In this document: piece by piece, positions 52,071 through 60,537 of the stretch
Position numbering within the stretch: the first letter of the stretch is position 1
How the letters are laid out: each line of letters begins with the position of its first letter
Assembly: GCA_045544195.1 (NCBI GenBank)
Contig: JAZPYO010000040.1
Span: 1-64,000, forward strand
Length of the DNA: 64,000 nucleotides
Source: RGIG7213 sp045544195
Lineage (GTDB): Bacteria; Bacillota; Clostridia; Oscillospirales; CAG-272
Direction of reading: 5' to 3'
Notes under the pieces: model-generated
Told to the model about the DNA's origin: nothing
The model's database searches: none
Seen by the model: the letters and a program-made list of their open reading frames with translations, nothing else
Position numbers and translations under genes: made by a program

Positions 52071-52099
52071 TTGACAAATTATACTATGTATGATATAGT
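52071..52099 (+). promoter_or_regulatory. sigma-A promoter for the PadR module
   Basis: TTGACA (52071-52076) and TATAGT (52094-52099), 17-nt spacing. A dyad ATACTAT-N7-ATAGTAT (52081-52101) covers the spacer and the -10 box. Confidence 0.75.
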
Positions 52100-52101
52100 A
52101 T
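52081..52101. promoter_or_regulatory. candidate PadR operator (dyad)
   Basis: Inverted arms ATACTAT and ATAGTAT, 7 nt apart, over the promoter of the PadR gene. Placement suggests autorepression; no footprint is known. Confidence 0.5.
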
Positions 52102-52136
52102 TATATACCAAAGAGTAGATAACAAAGGAGGTAATT

Positions 52137-52454
52137 ATGGATATACAACTTAAACGAGGATATATAGAAATATGTGTTCTTGCTTCGATGCTGAAGGAGG
52201 AAACATACGGATATAAGCTGATAAAGGATGTCAGCTACGTAATGGACATATCCGAATCCACATTATATCCGATACTCAAGCGACTGGAAGCATCAGGGTG
52301 CGTAAGCTCACGAAACGCCGAATACAACAACCGATTGAGAAAATATTATTCAATAACTAATATCGGCAGAGAACGGATCAAGGAATTTATGTCCGACTGG
52401 AATGACGTTATGAAGATATATGAATACATAAAGGGGGAATGTGACTGTGAATAA
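52137..52454 (+). CDS. PadR-family transcriptional regulator
   Basis: A 105-aa winged-helix protein of the short PadR-s2 type. The pattern is IQLKRGYIEICVLASMLKEETYGYKL, ISESTLYPILKRLEASGCVSS and RKYYSITNIGRERI. The C-terminal helix for dimerisation is short. It leads the DUF1700 and DUF4097 genes, a common arrangement in which PadR responds to envelope or antimicrobial stress. AAAGGAGG lies 8 nt before the ATG. Its 3' end overlaps the next gene by 8 nt. Confidence 0.93.
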   Translation: MDIQLKRGYIEICVLASMLKEETYGYKLIKDVSYVMDISESTLYPILKRLEASGCVSSRNAEYNNRLRKYYSITNIGRERIKEFMSDWNDVMKIYEYIKGECDCE

Positions 52455-53022
52455 AAATGAATTTATTGCCTCGCTTTCACAAGCGACAGAACAACTGAAT
52501 GACGACGCAAGAGATCGCACCATCGCTTATTATACAGAAATGATAGACGACAGATGTGAGGGAGGAATGAGCGAGGAGCAGGCAGTATATTCTCTCGGTG
52601 CTGTTGACGAGATCGCAAAGCAGATCATTGCAGACGCTGCCGAATGCGGCGAATTAAAACAAGCTGTCAATGCCGTTTGCCAAAATAATACCGTAAAAAA
52701 GGGAGCAAGCCTCGGCAGTGCCGTTCTCGGAGTATTTGCGGTTATCGGCGTATGCATTCTTTGTATGATAACGATCAGCTTTTCTTTGAGCATCTGGGGC
52801 TCTGATATATCTCTTCTCATAACAGGTCTTACCCTTGTCCTGACGGGTATAACAGCGTTCTCTTCAACAACTTCAGCGGCAATTTTCCTGATCGGTATAG
52901 GTCTTGTGATCCTTTCTCTCGGTATAGCATTGTGCGTGCTTTGCGTAAAGCTGTCCGCGTTTTTCTACAGACACATCAAATCTTTATTTCAAAAAAGCAT
53001 TTCCATTTGCAAGGGCGAGTAA
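52447..53022 (+). CDS. DUF1700 (HAAS-type) membrane protein
   Basis: About 191 aa. The N-terminal cytoplasmic part matches DUF1700: NKNEFIASLSQATEQL, YYTEMIDDRCEGGMSEEQAVYSLG and VDEIAKQI. Three or four TM helices follow from about residue 88 to 175. The GTG at 52447 is chosen because GGGGG sits 9 nt upstream; the GTG at 52441 would be only 3 nt away. DUF1700 proteins partner with PadR regulators; the mechanism is unknown. Confidence 0.9.
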   Translation: MNKNEFIASLSQATEQLNDDARDRTIAYYTEMIDDRCEGGMSEEQAVYSLGAVDEIAKQIIADAAECGELKQAVNAVCQNNTVKKGASLGSAVLGVFAVIGVCILCMITISFSLSIWGSDISLLITGLTLVLTGITAFSSTTSAAIFLIGIGLVILSLGIALCVLCVKLSAFFYRHIKSLFQKSISICKGE

Positions 53023-53045
53023 AACTGAAGAGGAGTAACGGTATT

Positions 53046-53840
53046 ATGAAAAAAACATTTATAGCACTTTTAATTTCACTGTTTATCTTCGTTATCGGTG
53101 TCGCCTGTGCCATTTGCGGTGCGGTTAATATGAGCATTTCGGGATGGAGCGAGATAAGATCTACCGTCAGCGACAGCTCATCGTTTTCCGCTGAGGAAAT
53201 AACAAGCATCGTTATCGACTGCCACGAAAGCGAGCTTACGGTTCTTCCGTCCGAAACAAATGAAATAACGGTTTCTTACCAAATGATGCTTTTGAAATTT
53301 GAAAGCTCGGTCGAAAACGGAACGCTGAAGCTGAAAACATACCGTCCGTTTCTTGAAGGCATACATTTTTCGACATTTTCAAAAAACAAAATAACGCTTC
53401 ACATTCCGCAAGATCATGTGTGCGATATATCAATAGACTCCGATGTGTGCAGTGTGAATATAGACGGCATAACCGTCAAGGGAGATATTGACGCTGAGGT
53501 AGATGCAGGGGCGATAAATATAAACAAGCTATCAGCAGACAGCGTAACGCTGTCATCGGATACAGGAGCGATAAAGCTCGTTGACTGCACGGTAAATTCA
53601 TTCAGTGGCGAAGCCGATGTCGGAGCAATAAAGGCTACAAATCTCTCATCACAGAAGATATCGGTAAAGACCGATGTCGGTGCTATTGATATGTCCCTTT
53701 GCGGAAAGATGTCTGATTATACAATACTGTGCAACGCTTCATTATCATCGTGCAATCTTCCCCGGCAGCAGTCAGGCGGCAGCAGAAGCCTTACCGTATC
53801 CTCGGATGTTGGAGCGGTAAACGTAACATTTGACGAATGA
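53046..53840 (+). CDS. DUF4097-family extracytoplasmic adhesin-like protein
   Basis: A 264-aa protein with an N-terminal membrane anchor (KTFIALLISLFIFVIGVACAI) and a repeated short beta-strand pattern (DVGAI, DAGAIN, DTGAI, DVGAV), the DUF4097 parallel-sheet signature. The ATG at 53046 follows GAGGAG; the longer frame from 52932 overlaps the DUF1700 gene. It closes the PadR-DUF1700-DUF4097 set, often linked to envelope stress (LiaG-like). Function is inferred from context. Confidence 0.9.
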   Translation: MKKTFIALLISLFIFVIGVACAICGAVNMSISGWSEIRSTVSDSSSFSAEEITSIVIDCHESELTVLPSETNEITVSYQMMLLKFESSVENGTLKLKTYRPFLEGIHFSTFSKNKITLHIPQDHVCDISIDSDVCSVNIDGITVKGDIDAEVDAGAININKLSADSVTLSSDTGAIKLVDCTVNSFSGEADVGAIKATNLSSQKISVKTDVGAIDMSLCGKMSDYTILCNASLSSCNLPRQQSGGSRSLTVSSDVGAVNVTFDE

Positions 53841-53857
53841 CTGCGTTTGAATACCAC

Positions 53858-53896
53858 AAAAAAATCATCTGCCGCATCAAGCAGATGATTTTTTAT
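53858..53896. terminator. bidirectional intrinsic terminator
   Basis: AAATCATCTGC pairs with GCAGATGATTT around CGCATCAA, with T6 after on the plus side and T's on the minus side. It ends both the PadR module and the convergent glycosyltransferase gene. Confidence 0.92.
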
Positions 53897-54876
53897 TATT
53901 TATGCTTTTTAATTTTCATTTTTCCTATCAATATCTGAACAGGCTCAAACTCGTACTTTACAACACAGTTTAACATACCCATATAAATCATAGCTATTGC
54001 GAGCTTGTCGTATTTATCTGCTATTTTCCAGACTCTTTTTCTGTGCTTTTTGAGCATGGATACAGCTTGCTTCTGAACAGGTGTGCCTATAAACTGCTTT
54101 TCACATATTTTGATTTTTGTATAATGGAAGAAATGCTTTAAGCTGAGAGTATAAAGCTCACTGTCAATATGCTCAAATTTCAGCATTCTCCCTTCTATAT
54201 GGCGCGACAGAGCCATAATATTTTCCACCTTTGGTGCAGTTATTATGCTTCCCTCGCGCTTTACATAGCAATACAACGGCGATTCAAAATACACGATCCT
54301 TGCAGAGCGCTCAAGAAGAACGGGAACGATCTCATCGTCTTCGAACGCTGTTCCAAGTGTAAATCTTACCCCGTCAAATACTTCCCTGCGGTATATTTTG
54401 CTCCACAATGAAAGCGAGTTTGTGTAGTGGCTCGTATACATACGCTTAAGCCCGCCAACGTTATCAAGCACCTGCATGCCTTCAAGAGCAGATGTATCAC
54501 AGTCCTCCATTTCGCCTCTGTCTCTTGTATGGCTGCACTGAACGATATCTGCGTTATATTCTATTGCCGCTTTCATCATAATACTGTACATATCGGGATG
54601 GACAAGATCGTCAGAATCCACCCAGCCGATATATTCGCCGCTTGCAGCATCGAGTCCTGCATTTCTGGCAGAGGCAACGCCGCCGTTTTTTTTGTGCACG
54701 ACCTTTATGCGACTGTCTTTTTTTGCAAGCGCATCGCAAAGCTCACCTGACGAATCGCTCGACCCATCGTTCACCAATACCAATTCAATATCCGTATATG
54801 ATTGTGACAGAATACATTCAACAGTCTGCTCGAGGTACTTTTCGGCATTATATACAGGCGTTATTATACTTATCAC
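53896..54876 (-). CDS. family 2 glycosyltransferase
   Basis: A 326-aa GT-A enzyme. The N-terminus has ISIITPVYNAEKYLEQTVECILSQSY and VNDGSSDSSGEL, then KKNGGVASARNAGLDAASGEYIGWVDSDDLVHPDM, containing the DxD-type SDD. The C-terminal part is basic and lacks TM helices. Such enzymes add sugars to cell-surface polysaccharides or teichoic acids. It is 2 nt downstream of the GT-D-type gene, with which it likely acts. Confidence 0.92.
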   Translation of the reverse strand: MISIITPVYNAEKYLEQTVECILSQSYTDIELVLVNDGSSDSSGELCDALAKKDSRIKVVHKKNGGVASARNAGLDAASGEYIGWVDSDDLVHPDMYSIMMKAAIEYNADIVQCSHTRDRGEMEDCDTSALEGMQVLDNVGGLKRMYTSHYTNSLSLWSKIYRREVFDGVRFTLGTAFEDDEIVPVLLERSARIVYFESPLYCYVKREGSIITAPKVENIMALSRHIEGRMLKFEHIDSELYTLSLKHFFHYTKIKICEKQFIGTPVQKQAVSMLKKHRKRVWKIADKYDKLAIAMIYMGMLNCVVKYEFEPVQILIGKMKIKKHK

Positions 54877-54878
54877 GG

Positions 54879-55796
54879 TTACTTATTTTCCTTTTGATCA
54901 GCTTTTTGCAGTATTCTGCGTACTATCTGTTTTTCGTATTCCGAATCGCCATCGCCTTCGATCTGAGAGTCCACCTCATTTACGTACTTACCGGCAATTG
55001 CGGTCTTTTCGGTCGCACCGTTCAGGAACCATTCGTACTCTATATCAACATGACCGACATCAAGGGCTCTTATTCCTGCCTTGTGAAGATCGTATGCGAG
55101 AACAGTTGCCGTTTGTCCGAGAGCTATCAAAACGAGCTCTCCGTTCCATACATCCTTTACAGTACTCAGTATTTCATCGTATCGAGAAAACGCACTTTTT
55201 GCAGGACATATGACTCTGCGAATGCTTCGGCAATCTGAAAACAGGTCATTTCCCATTCCGAGTCTCGTTTTTTCTCCCTCTACTATCAGAATGTCCTTAT
55301 TCTGCCATACCTGCTTCAGCCTTGTAAACCATTCGCCGCATTTGCCGCAGGTGCGGTAGTCCATATACAAGCGGGTGACCTGTGTGTTATAATATTTTCC
55401 GTCCTTAGCCAGCAGCTTTACCCAGCGTTTTCCATACCAGCGCAAAAAATCATGCCAAAATTTTACGCCCTCCGGTGTACGGAGCGGAGTATCCTTTGCC
55501 ATATTTGGAATGCATATGAGCATTCCGTCTTCTTTCGATGAAAGTATCTGGCGTAAACGCTCAGCAAGTGCGGCGTCCTCCTTTTGAAATCCGTTAGACA
55601 GACCTATCATGACCTTAAGCTCTCCGTCACCGTACCGTGACATTGAACATTTACCCTTTAGCAGCTCATCCAGCGTTTCGTCGATCGAAGCGGCATTCTG
55701 CCACGCCTTACATTTTTCTACCGCTCTGAGATTACTGCGCCAGATCATTTTATCTCTTTCGTATTCCAGCTTGTTTTTGATCCTTGTAAAAAGCAT
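54879..55796 (-). CDS. GT-D fold glycosyltransferase (DUF1792 type)
   Basis: A 305-aa protein with the DUF1792/SP_1767-type GT-D signature SMSRYGDGELKVMIG, the D-x-E element that binds the metal and nucleotide. Further blocks are CIPNMAKDTPLRTPEGVKFWHDF, ILIVEGEKTRLGMGNDLF and LIALGQTATVLAYDLHKAGIRALDVGHVDIEYEWFL. Family members extend O-glycans on serine-rich surface proteins, e.g. in streptococci. No such substrate protein is adjacent. It has a consensus promoter and AAGGGGG before its ATG. Confidence 0.87.
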   Translation of the reverse strand: MLFTRIKNKLEYERDKMIWRSNLRAVEKCKAWQNAASIDETLDELLKGKCSMSRYGDGELKVMIGLSNGFQKEDAALAERLRQILSSKEDGMLICIPNMAKDTPLRTPEGVKFWHDFLRWYGKRWVKLLAKDGKYYNTQVTRLYMDYRTCGKCGEWFTRLKQVWQNKDILIVEGEKTRLGMGNDLFSDCRSIRRVICPAKSAFSRYDEILSTVKDVWNGELVLIALGQTATVLAYDLHKAGIRALDVGHVDIEYEWFLNGATEKTAIAGKYVNEVDSQIEGDGDSEYEKQIVRRILQKADQKENK

Positions 55797-55831
55797 GATG
55801 GACCCCCTTGCCCATAATTCTTATCAAAACA

Positions 55832-55860
55832 ATTATATCATACAGCATTTATTTTGTCAA
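55832..55860 (-). promoter_or_regulatory. sigma-A promoter for the glycosyltransferase pair
   Basis: Minus-strand TTGACA (55855-55860) and TATAAT (55832-55837), 17-nt spacing. Confidence 0.88.
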
Positions 55861-55883
55861 TAAATACGGTAGTATGTACCGCT

Positions 55884-55918
55884 AAAAGAAAAGCGCAAGG
55901 ACACTCCTTGCGCTTTTG
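55884..55918 (-). terminator. intrinsic terminator after groEL
   Basis: A strong stem AAAAGCGCAAGGA / TCCTTGCGCTTTT around GTG, followed by CTTTT, 32 nt beyond the groEL stop. Confidence 0.9.
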
Positions 55919-55949
55919 CTGTTGTTTTTATAAGCTATTGTGCTATTTA

Positions 55950-57581
55950 TTAATACATTCCGCCCATACCGCCGGGTGTAGCCGCTGCGGGTGCGGGATT
56001 TTCTTCCTTCTTATCAGCTACAAGGGCTTCTGTCGTGAGAACTGTTGAAGCTATGGAAGCGGCATTCTGCAAAGCAGAACGTGTAACCTTTGTAGGATCA
56101 ACGATTCCCTTTTCTATCATATCAACGTATTCCTCGTTGTAAGCATCAAAGCCGTAAGCGATCTTGCCGCTTGTCTTTATCTTATCAACGATAACAGAGC
56201 CTTCAAAGCCTGCGTTTGCAGCTATCTGGCGGATAGGAGCTTCAAGAGCCTTGAGAACTATCTTAACACCGATCTTTTCATCGCCGTCAACCGTGGGCAG
56301 AACAGCCTCAACCGCGGAAATAACATTAAGGAATGCAACGCCGCCGCCTGCGATGATACCCTCTTCAACTGCCGCCTTTGTAGCATTGAGGGCATCCTCT
56401 ATGCGAAGCTTCTTTTCCTTCATTTCGACCTCAGTTGCCGCACCTACCTTAATAACAGCAACACCGCCTGCGAGCTTTGCAAGTCTCTCCTGGAGCTTTT
56501 CGCGGTCGAAATCGCTCGTTGTTGTTTCGATACCTGCTCTGATCTGGTTTACTCTTGCCTTGATCTCATCCTTATCGCCCATACCGTCAACAATGATCGT
56601 GTTATCCTTGTTGATCTTTACCTGTCTTGCTCTGCCGAGCTGAGCTACTGAAGCGTCCTTGAGCTCAAGACCGAGATCAGATGAGATCACCTCGCCGCCT
56701 GTAAGGATAGCAATATCCTTAAGCATCTCCTTGCGTCTGTCGCCGAAGCCGGGGGCCTTTACAGCAACGCAGGTGAATGTACCGCGGATCTTATTGAGTA
56801 TGAGTGTTGTAAGAGCCTCACCCTCAACATCCTCTGCGATTATAACGAGCTTCTGACCGGCCTGAACTATCTGCTCGAGCAAGGGCAGTATTTCCTGAAC
56901 ATTAGAGATCTTTTTGTCTGTGATAAGAATGAGCGCATCGTCGATAACAGCTTCCATTTTATCCGTATCGGTAACCATATAAGGAGAAATGTAGCCTCTG
57001 TCGAACTGCATACCCTCAACCACTTCGGAATACGTTTCAGCGGATTTTGATTCCTCAACAGTGATAACACCGTCAGATGTAACCTTTTCCATAGCATCAG
57101 CTATAAGATTACCTATCACCTCGTCACCGGCAGAGATCGTACCAACTCTTGCAATATCCGATGTTCCGTTTACCTTTTTGGACTGAGCAACAAGCGCCGC
57201 AACAGCAGCCTCTGTAGCCTTTGATATACCCTTACGCAGAACCATGGGGTTTGCGCCTGCTGTAACATTCTTCATGCCCTCATTGATGAGAGCCTGTGCA
57301 AGCAGTGTTGCGGTCGTTGTACCGTCGCCTGCCGCATCGTTTGTTTTTGTTGCAACCTCTTTAACAAGCTGTGCGCCCATATTTTCAAAAGCGTCATCAA
57401 GCTCTATGTCCTTTGCGATCGTAACACCGTCGTTTGTGATAAGAGGTGCACCGTATTTCTTATCGAGAACTACGTTTCTGCCCTTAGGGCCGAGCGTTAT
57501 TTTAACAGTATCGGCAAGCTGATCGATACCTCTTTGAAGTGCCGCTCTTGCCTCTGCTCCGTAAATGATTTCCTTTGCCAT
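55950..57581 (-). CDS. groL: chaperonin GroEL (60 kDa)
   Basis: The GroEL barrel subunit refolds proteins with GroES and ATP. Family blocks are LGPKGRNVVLDKKYGAP, TNDGVTIAKDIELDDAFENMGAQLVKEVA, AGDGTTTATLLAQAL and the C-terminal GGMGGMY tail. The 543-aa length is normal. It lies 25 nt after groES, under the CIRCE operator. Confidence 0.98.
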   Translation of the reverse strand: MAKEIIYGAEARAALQRGIDQLADTVKITLGPKGRNVVLDKKYGAPLITNDGVTIAKDIELDDAFENMGAQLVKEVATKTNDAAGDGTTTATLLAQALINEGMKNVTAGANPMVLRKGISKATEAAVAALVAQSKKVNGTSDIARVGTISAGDEVIGNLIADAMEKVTSDGVITVEESKSAETYSEVVEGMQFDRGYISPYMVTDTDKMEAVIDDALILITDKKISNVQEILPLLEQIVQAGQKLVIIAEDVEGEALTTLILNKIRGTFTCVAVKAPGFGDRRKEMLKDIAILTGGEVISSDLGLELKDASVAQLGRARQVKINKDNTIIVDGMGDKDEIKARVNQIRAGIETTTSDFDREKLQERLAKLAGGVAVIKVGAATEVEMKEKKLRIEDALNATKAAVEEGIIAGGGVAFLNVISAVEAVLPTVDGDEKIGVKIVLKALEAPIRQIAANAGFEGSVIVDKIKTSGKIAYGFDAYNEEYVDMIEKGIVDPTKVTRSALQNAASIASTVLTTEALVADKKEENPAPAAATPGGMGGMY

Positions 57582-57606
57582 TATAATATATTCCTTTCAG
57601 TTAGAT

Positions 57607-57894
57607 TCAGTCTTCAACGCAAGCGAGAATATCGCTCTCTTTTACGATGATGTATTCGTTGCCGTCGCACTTAACTTCCGTTCCGGCATACTTGCTGAGA
57701 ATTACCTTCGCACCGACCTGAACAGTCATTTTGATCTCCTTGCCATCAACCATTCCGCCCGGGCCTACTGCAATTACCTGTGCGATCTGCGGCTTTTCCT
57801 GTGCAGATGCGGTAAGTATGATTCCGCTTTTAGTTGTTTCCTCTGCTTCGACCATTTTAACAACAACACGGTCTGCAAGCGGTTTAATCGTCAT
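57607..57894 (-). CDS. groS: co-chaperonin GroES (10 kDa)
   Basis: The 95-aa GroES lid, with IKPLADRVVVKMVEAEETTKSGIILTASAQEKP, the mobile loop, and a VGAKVILSKYAGTEVKCDGNEYIIVKESDILA C-terminus. It heads the groES-groEL operon, with the CIRCE operator 38 nt upstream of its ATG. Confidence 0.97.
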   Translation of the reverse strand: MTIKPLADRVVVKMVEAEETTKSGIILTASAQEKPQIAQVIAVGPGGMVDGKEIKMTVQVGAKVILSKYAGTEVKCDGNEYIIVKESDILACVED

Positions 57895-57932
57895 TTTAAT
57901 ATCCTCCGTTTATTCGAAAAATTCGTCGCATT

Positions 57933-57959
57933 TTGGCACTCATTATCTTTGAGTGCTAA
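57933..57959. promoter_or_regulatory. CIRCE operator (HrcA site)
   Basis: TTGGCACTC-N9-GAGTGCTAA matches the CIRCE consensus TTAGCACTC-N9-GAGTGCTAA with one change. It lies between the promoter and the groES start, so HrcA should repress heat-shock expression. hrcA itself is outside the window. Confidence 0.95.
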
Positions 57960-57970
57960 CCGATATACAT

Positions 57971-57998
57971 ATTGTAGCACGCAAACAAAAAAAATCAA
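57971..57998 (-). promoter_or_regulatory. sigma-A-like promoter for groES-groEL
   Basis: Minus-strand TTGATT (57993-57998) and TACAAT (57971-57976), 16-nt spacing, directly upstream of CIRCE. Confidence 0.75.
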
Positions 57999-58111
57999 GC
58001 CTTTTTTCGAGAATTAACACATATTTAACAAAAATTCCCTCGTTTATTCTTTTGTATTGCAAGAGCAAGGCAGGACGGCATATCATTCCAAGCAGAATTA
58101 TAAAAATGTGC

Positions 58112-58141
58112 TTGACATATCCATATTTTTTATTGTATCAT
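58112..58141 (+). promoter_or_regulatory. sigma-A-like promoter
   Basis: TTGACA (58112-58117) and TATCAT (58136-58141), 18-nt spacing with TG before the -10, 36 nt before the lipoprotein ATG. Confidence 0.65.
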
Positions 58142-58177
58142 AGCCTTGCAAATACTCAAAAAGGAACACCTTTTGTT

Positions 58178-59044
58178 ATGAAAAAGATTTATAAATATAT
58201 ATCAGCGCCGCTTTTGCTTTCAGTTCTGATGCTCAGCGCGTGCGGCGGTACACAGTCAGAAACGGTTGAAAGCGATTCAAAAGCTCAAAGCACAAGCAGT
58301 TTTCAGAGCGCAGAGTCGGATATGCAAAACGAATATATCGACCGAGACCCGTCTGCAATGTACGAAAACGCCGATGTTCTTATGATCCGCTACGTTTCCG
58401 AAGCAGACGGCTTGAGCTTCAAGGAAATACAGGACAAAAACGACGGCGGTGAAATAAAGGCGCTTTTGGGTTCATTGACATCCTCATCAAAGCAGTCACC
58501 GAAAATAAGCGATTCTCCCTTCAGCTTCGATCCGTTGGAAAAATGCTATGCCGATATCGGAACGTACTGGATACGCATCGACGGAAACACAATATACAGA
58601 ATTTCCGCAGATCTCAGCGAAATATCACGCTGCGACGATTATTACTCCGAAGGTGAAATACTTAACTCGGGCATTGACACATCACAACACATATACGCAT
58701 ACTGGGAATTTTACCCCTATAATACGCATTTCGGAACGTATGAAAACGGTTCTCTCACATTGCACCGAGTTTTCTCGGATAAAAGCGATGTCGAAATGAC
58801 TGTGAAGAATATGGACGATTCATCATTAACGTTTGAGATCGCTTCAAAAAATGCAAACAGGGACATTTCGTTTGACGCCGTATCCGAGCAAAACGGAAAT
58901 CATTCGCTTATTAAAAGCGGCACTCTGTCGCTTACAAGCGGAAATGCCGAACAGGTAACAGTTTCCTTGCCAAAGTCAGATAAAACGTATATATTGTCGG
59001 TCATAACAGACGGAGCGAGAATAAATATTGAGGTAAAAAAATAA
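58178..59044 (+). CDS. lipoprotein of unknown function
   Basis: A 288-aa lipoprotein. The signal peptide ends LMLSACGG (lipobox Cys near residue 22), then a Ser/Glu-rich linker. The remaining sequence is beta-rich with no family I recognise; WIRIDGNTIYRIS and ENGSLTLHRVFS suggest small repeated sheets. The ATG at 58178 gives a clear signal peptide; the longer frame from 57953 is upstream non-coding. Function unknown; it has its own promoter. Confidence 0.75.
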   Translation: MKKIYKYISAPLLLSVLMLSACGGTQSETVESDSKAQSTSSFQSAESDMQNEYIDRDPSAMYENADVLMIRYVSEADGLSFKEIQDKNDGGEIKALLGSLTSSSKQSPKISDSPFSFDPLEKCYADIGTYWIRIDGNTIYRISADLSEISRCDDYYSEGEILNSGIDTSQHIYAYWEFYPYNTHFGTYENGSLTLHRVFSDKSDVEMTVKNMDDSSLTFEIASKNANRDISFDAVSEQNGNHSLIKSGTLSLTSGNAEQVTVSLPKSDKTYILSVITDGARINIEVKK

Positions 59045-59050
59045 TATTTC

Positions 59051-59083
59051 AAAAAAACAATCCTCGGCGAATATACGTCGGGG
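59051..59083 (-). terminator. intrinsic terminator after the IMPase-HAD gene
   Basis: An 8-bp stem, CCCCGACG with CGCCGAGG and two wobble pairs, is followed by ATTGTTTTTTT in the minus-strand RNA. Confidence 0.65.
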
Positions 59084-59094
59084 ACTGTAATATT

Positions 59095-60537
59095 TTATTC
59101 AAACGAAAGCTCTGTAAAATCCTTCACACAGAGCATCGCTCCGTCATGCTTGATGCCGCCTATGGCAACGACCTTCATTCCTGCATTGACAGCGGCATTT
59201 ATTCCCGCGATGGAATCTTCAAAAACCACCGTTTCATCAGGTGTGCAAGTGCACAGTCTCGCAGTCAGAAGAAACATATCCGGAGCGGGCTTTCTCGGCA
59301 TCGGTATATTTGCATCGCATATCACGTTAAAATATCCGTCAAGTGACAGCTCCTTTGATATTTTGCCTGCAAAAAGGCTCGATGAGGCGATAGCGCATTT
59401 GACTCCGATCCCGTTCAGATATGTCAGATAATCCTCAACGCCCGATATTTTATCCTTGTCGGAAAGATCTGCGGTGATCTCTGTATAAACCCTGTCCTTC
59501 GTGTCGCCTATGATCTTTTTTTCTTCGTCCGTCAAGCACTTGCCCGATTTGTTTGCTATATAATTAACGATATATTCTCTGCCCGTGCTTTTCAAAGGCA
59601 GGTATTCCTCATCGCCTATAACAACACCGTGCGGCCTTCCGCTTTCATTCCATGCTATCAGATGATACTTTTCAGTATCGACAACAACGCCGTCAAAGTC
59701 GAATATACAGCACTTGAACTTATGCTCCTGTCCGTTTTTATCCTTCAGCGTCACGCGCTTGTCAAAGCTCGTTTTGATAAGACGTGATATTTCCTCATTT
59801 GCACACGCCACAGCGCCGTCATCTCCGTAACAGTACGGCTCGCCTTCGAGATTTGTAACTATTGCGCCCGCTTCCTTGCAGATAATAACGCCGGGGGCAA
59901 TATCCCACAGATTTTTCGTTATAACCACCGTTGCATCGGTTTTTCCCTGTGCCACATATCCGAAGTCAAAGCATGCAGCGCCGAACATACGTATCTTTGC
60001 AATTCTTGGGTACAGATAACCCATAGATGAGTGCTGACGCGCGGCAATATCATCGTCGTTATGCGAATAATCGCCTATGCTCGCTATCACATTATTGATA
60101 CAGACCGTCGAATTGACCGTTATTCTTTCGCCGTTAAGATACGCACCGCACCCTTTTACAGCGTACATCATCTGATCCATATACGGCAGATAAATAACGC
60201 CGAGCACATCATTTCCCTTGTCGAACAGGGCGCACTGAACGCCGTGAAGCATAATATCGCGCGCCATATTGCACGTACCGTCTATCGGGTCTATCACCCA
60301 TGTTCTTCCGTTGAGAGCTTGCTTCGGGGCAGTCTCCTCTCCGTGTATGAGATCGCCGCTAAACTCCTTTGTTATTGCATCTGACAGATACTTTTCTATA
60401 TTCATATCAAGATCCGTCACAAGATCAAAATGCGATTTCTGAAAAACATCACGCTTGCCGGAAAAAGCAAATTTCTCATACGCTTGCTTGATCTTTTCAG
60501 TTATAAATTCAAGCTCGTGCAAATAATTGTTTATCAC
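59095..60537 (-). CDS. inositol monophosphatase-HAD phosphatase fusion
   Basis: A 480-aa two-domain protein. Residues 1 to about 265 are an inositol monophosphatase (IMPase) domain: HGEET near 66, WVIDPIDGTCNMARD with the metal-binding Asp residues, and WDIAPGVIICKEAGA. From about 275 a beta-phosphoglucomutase-type HAD domain begins: DFDGVVVDTEKYH with the nucleophile Asp and D+2, CAIASSS, RKPAPDMFLL and VFEDSIAG. Both active sites look complete, so two phosphatase or mutase activities may be joined. GTG start overlaps the trpB stop by 4 nt (GTGA). Control by the tryptophan T-box is shared with trpB. Substrates unknown. Confidence 0.87.
   Translation of the reverse strand: MINNYLHELEFITEKIKQAYEKFAFSGKRDVFQKSHFDLVTDLDMNIEKYLSDAITKEFSGDLIHGEETAPKQALNGRTWVIDPIDGTCNMARDIMLHGVQCALFDKGNDVLGVIYLPYMDQMMYAVKGCGAYLNGERITVNSTVCINNVIASIGDYSHNDDDIAARQHSSMGYLYPRIAKIRMFGAACFDFGYVAQGKTDATVVITKNLWDIAPGVIICKEAGAIVTNLEGEPYCYGDDGAVACANEEISRLIKTSFDKRVTLKDKNGQEHKFKCCIFDFDGVVVDTEKYHLIAWNESGRPHGVVIGDEEYLPLKSTGREYIVNYIANKSGKCLTDEEKKIIGDTKDRVYTEITADLSDKDKISGVEDYLTYLNGIGVKCAIASSSLFAGKISKELSLDGYFNVICDANIPMPRKPAPDMFLLTARLCTCTPDETVVFEDSIAGINAAVNAGMKVVAIGGIKHDGAMLCVKDFTELSFE

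Noticed and set aside
56164..56643. A 159-codon plus-strand frame opposite groEL.
   Set aside because: Antisense to groEL; such frames are common because of its codon bias.
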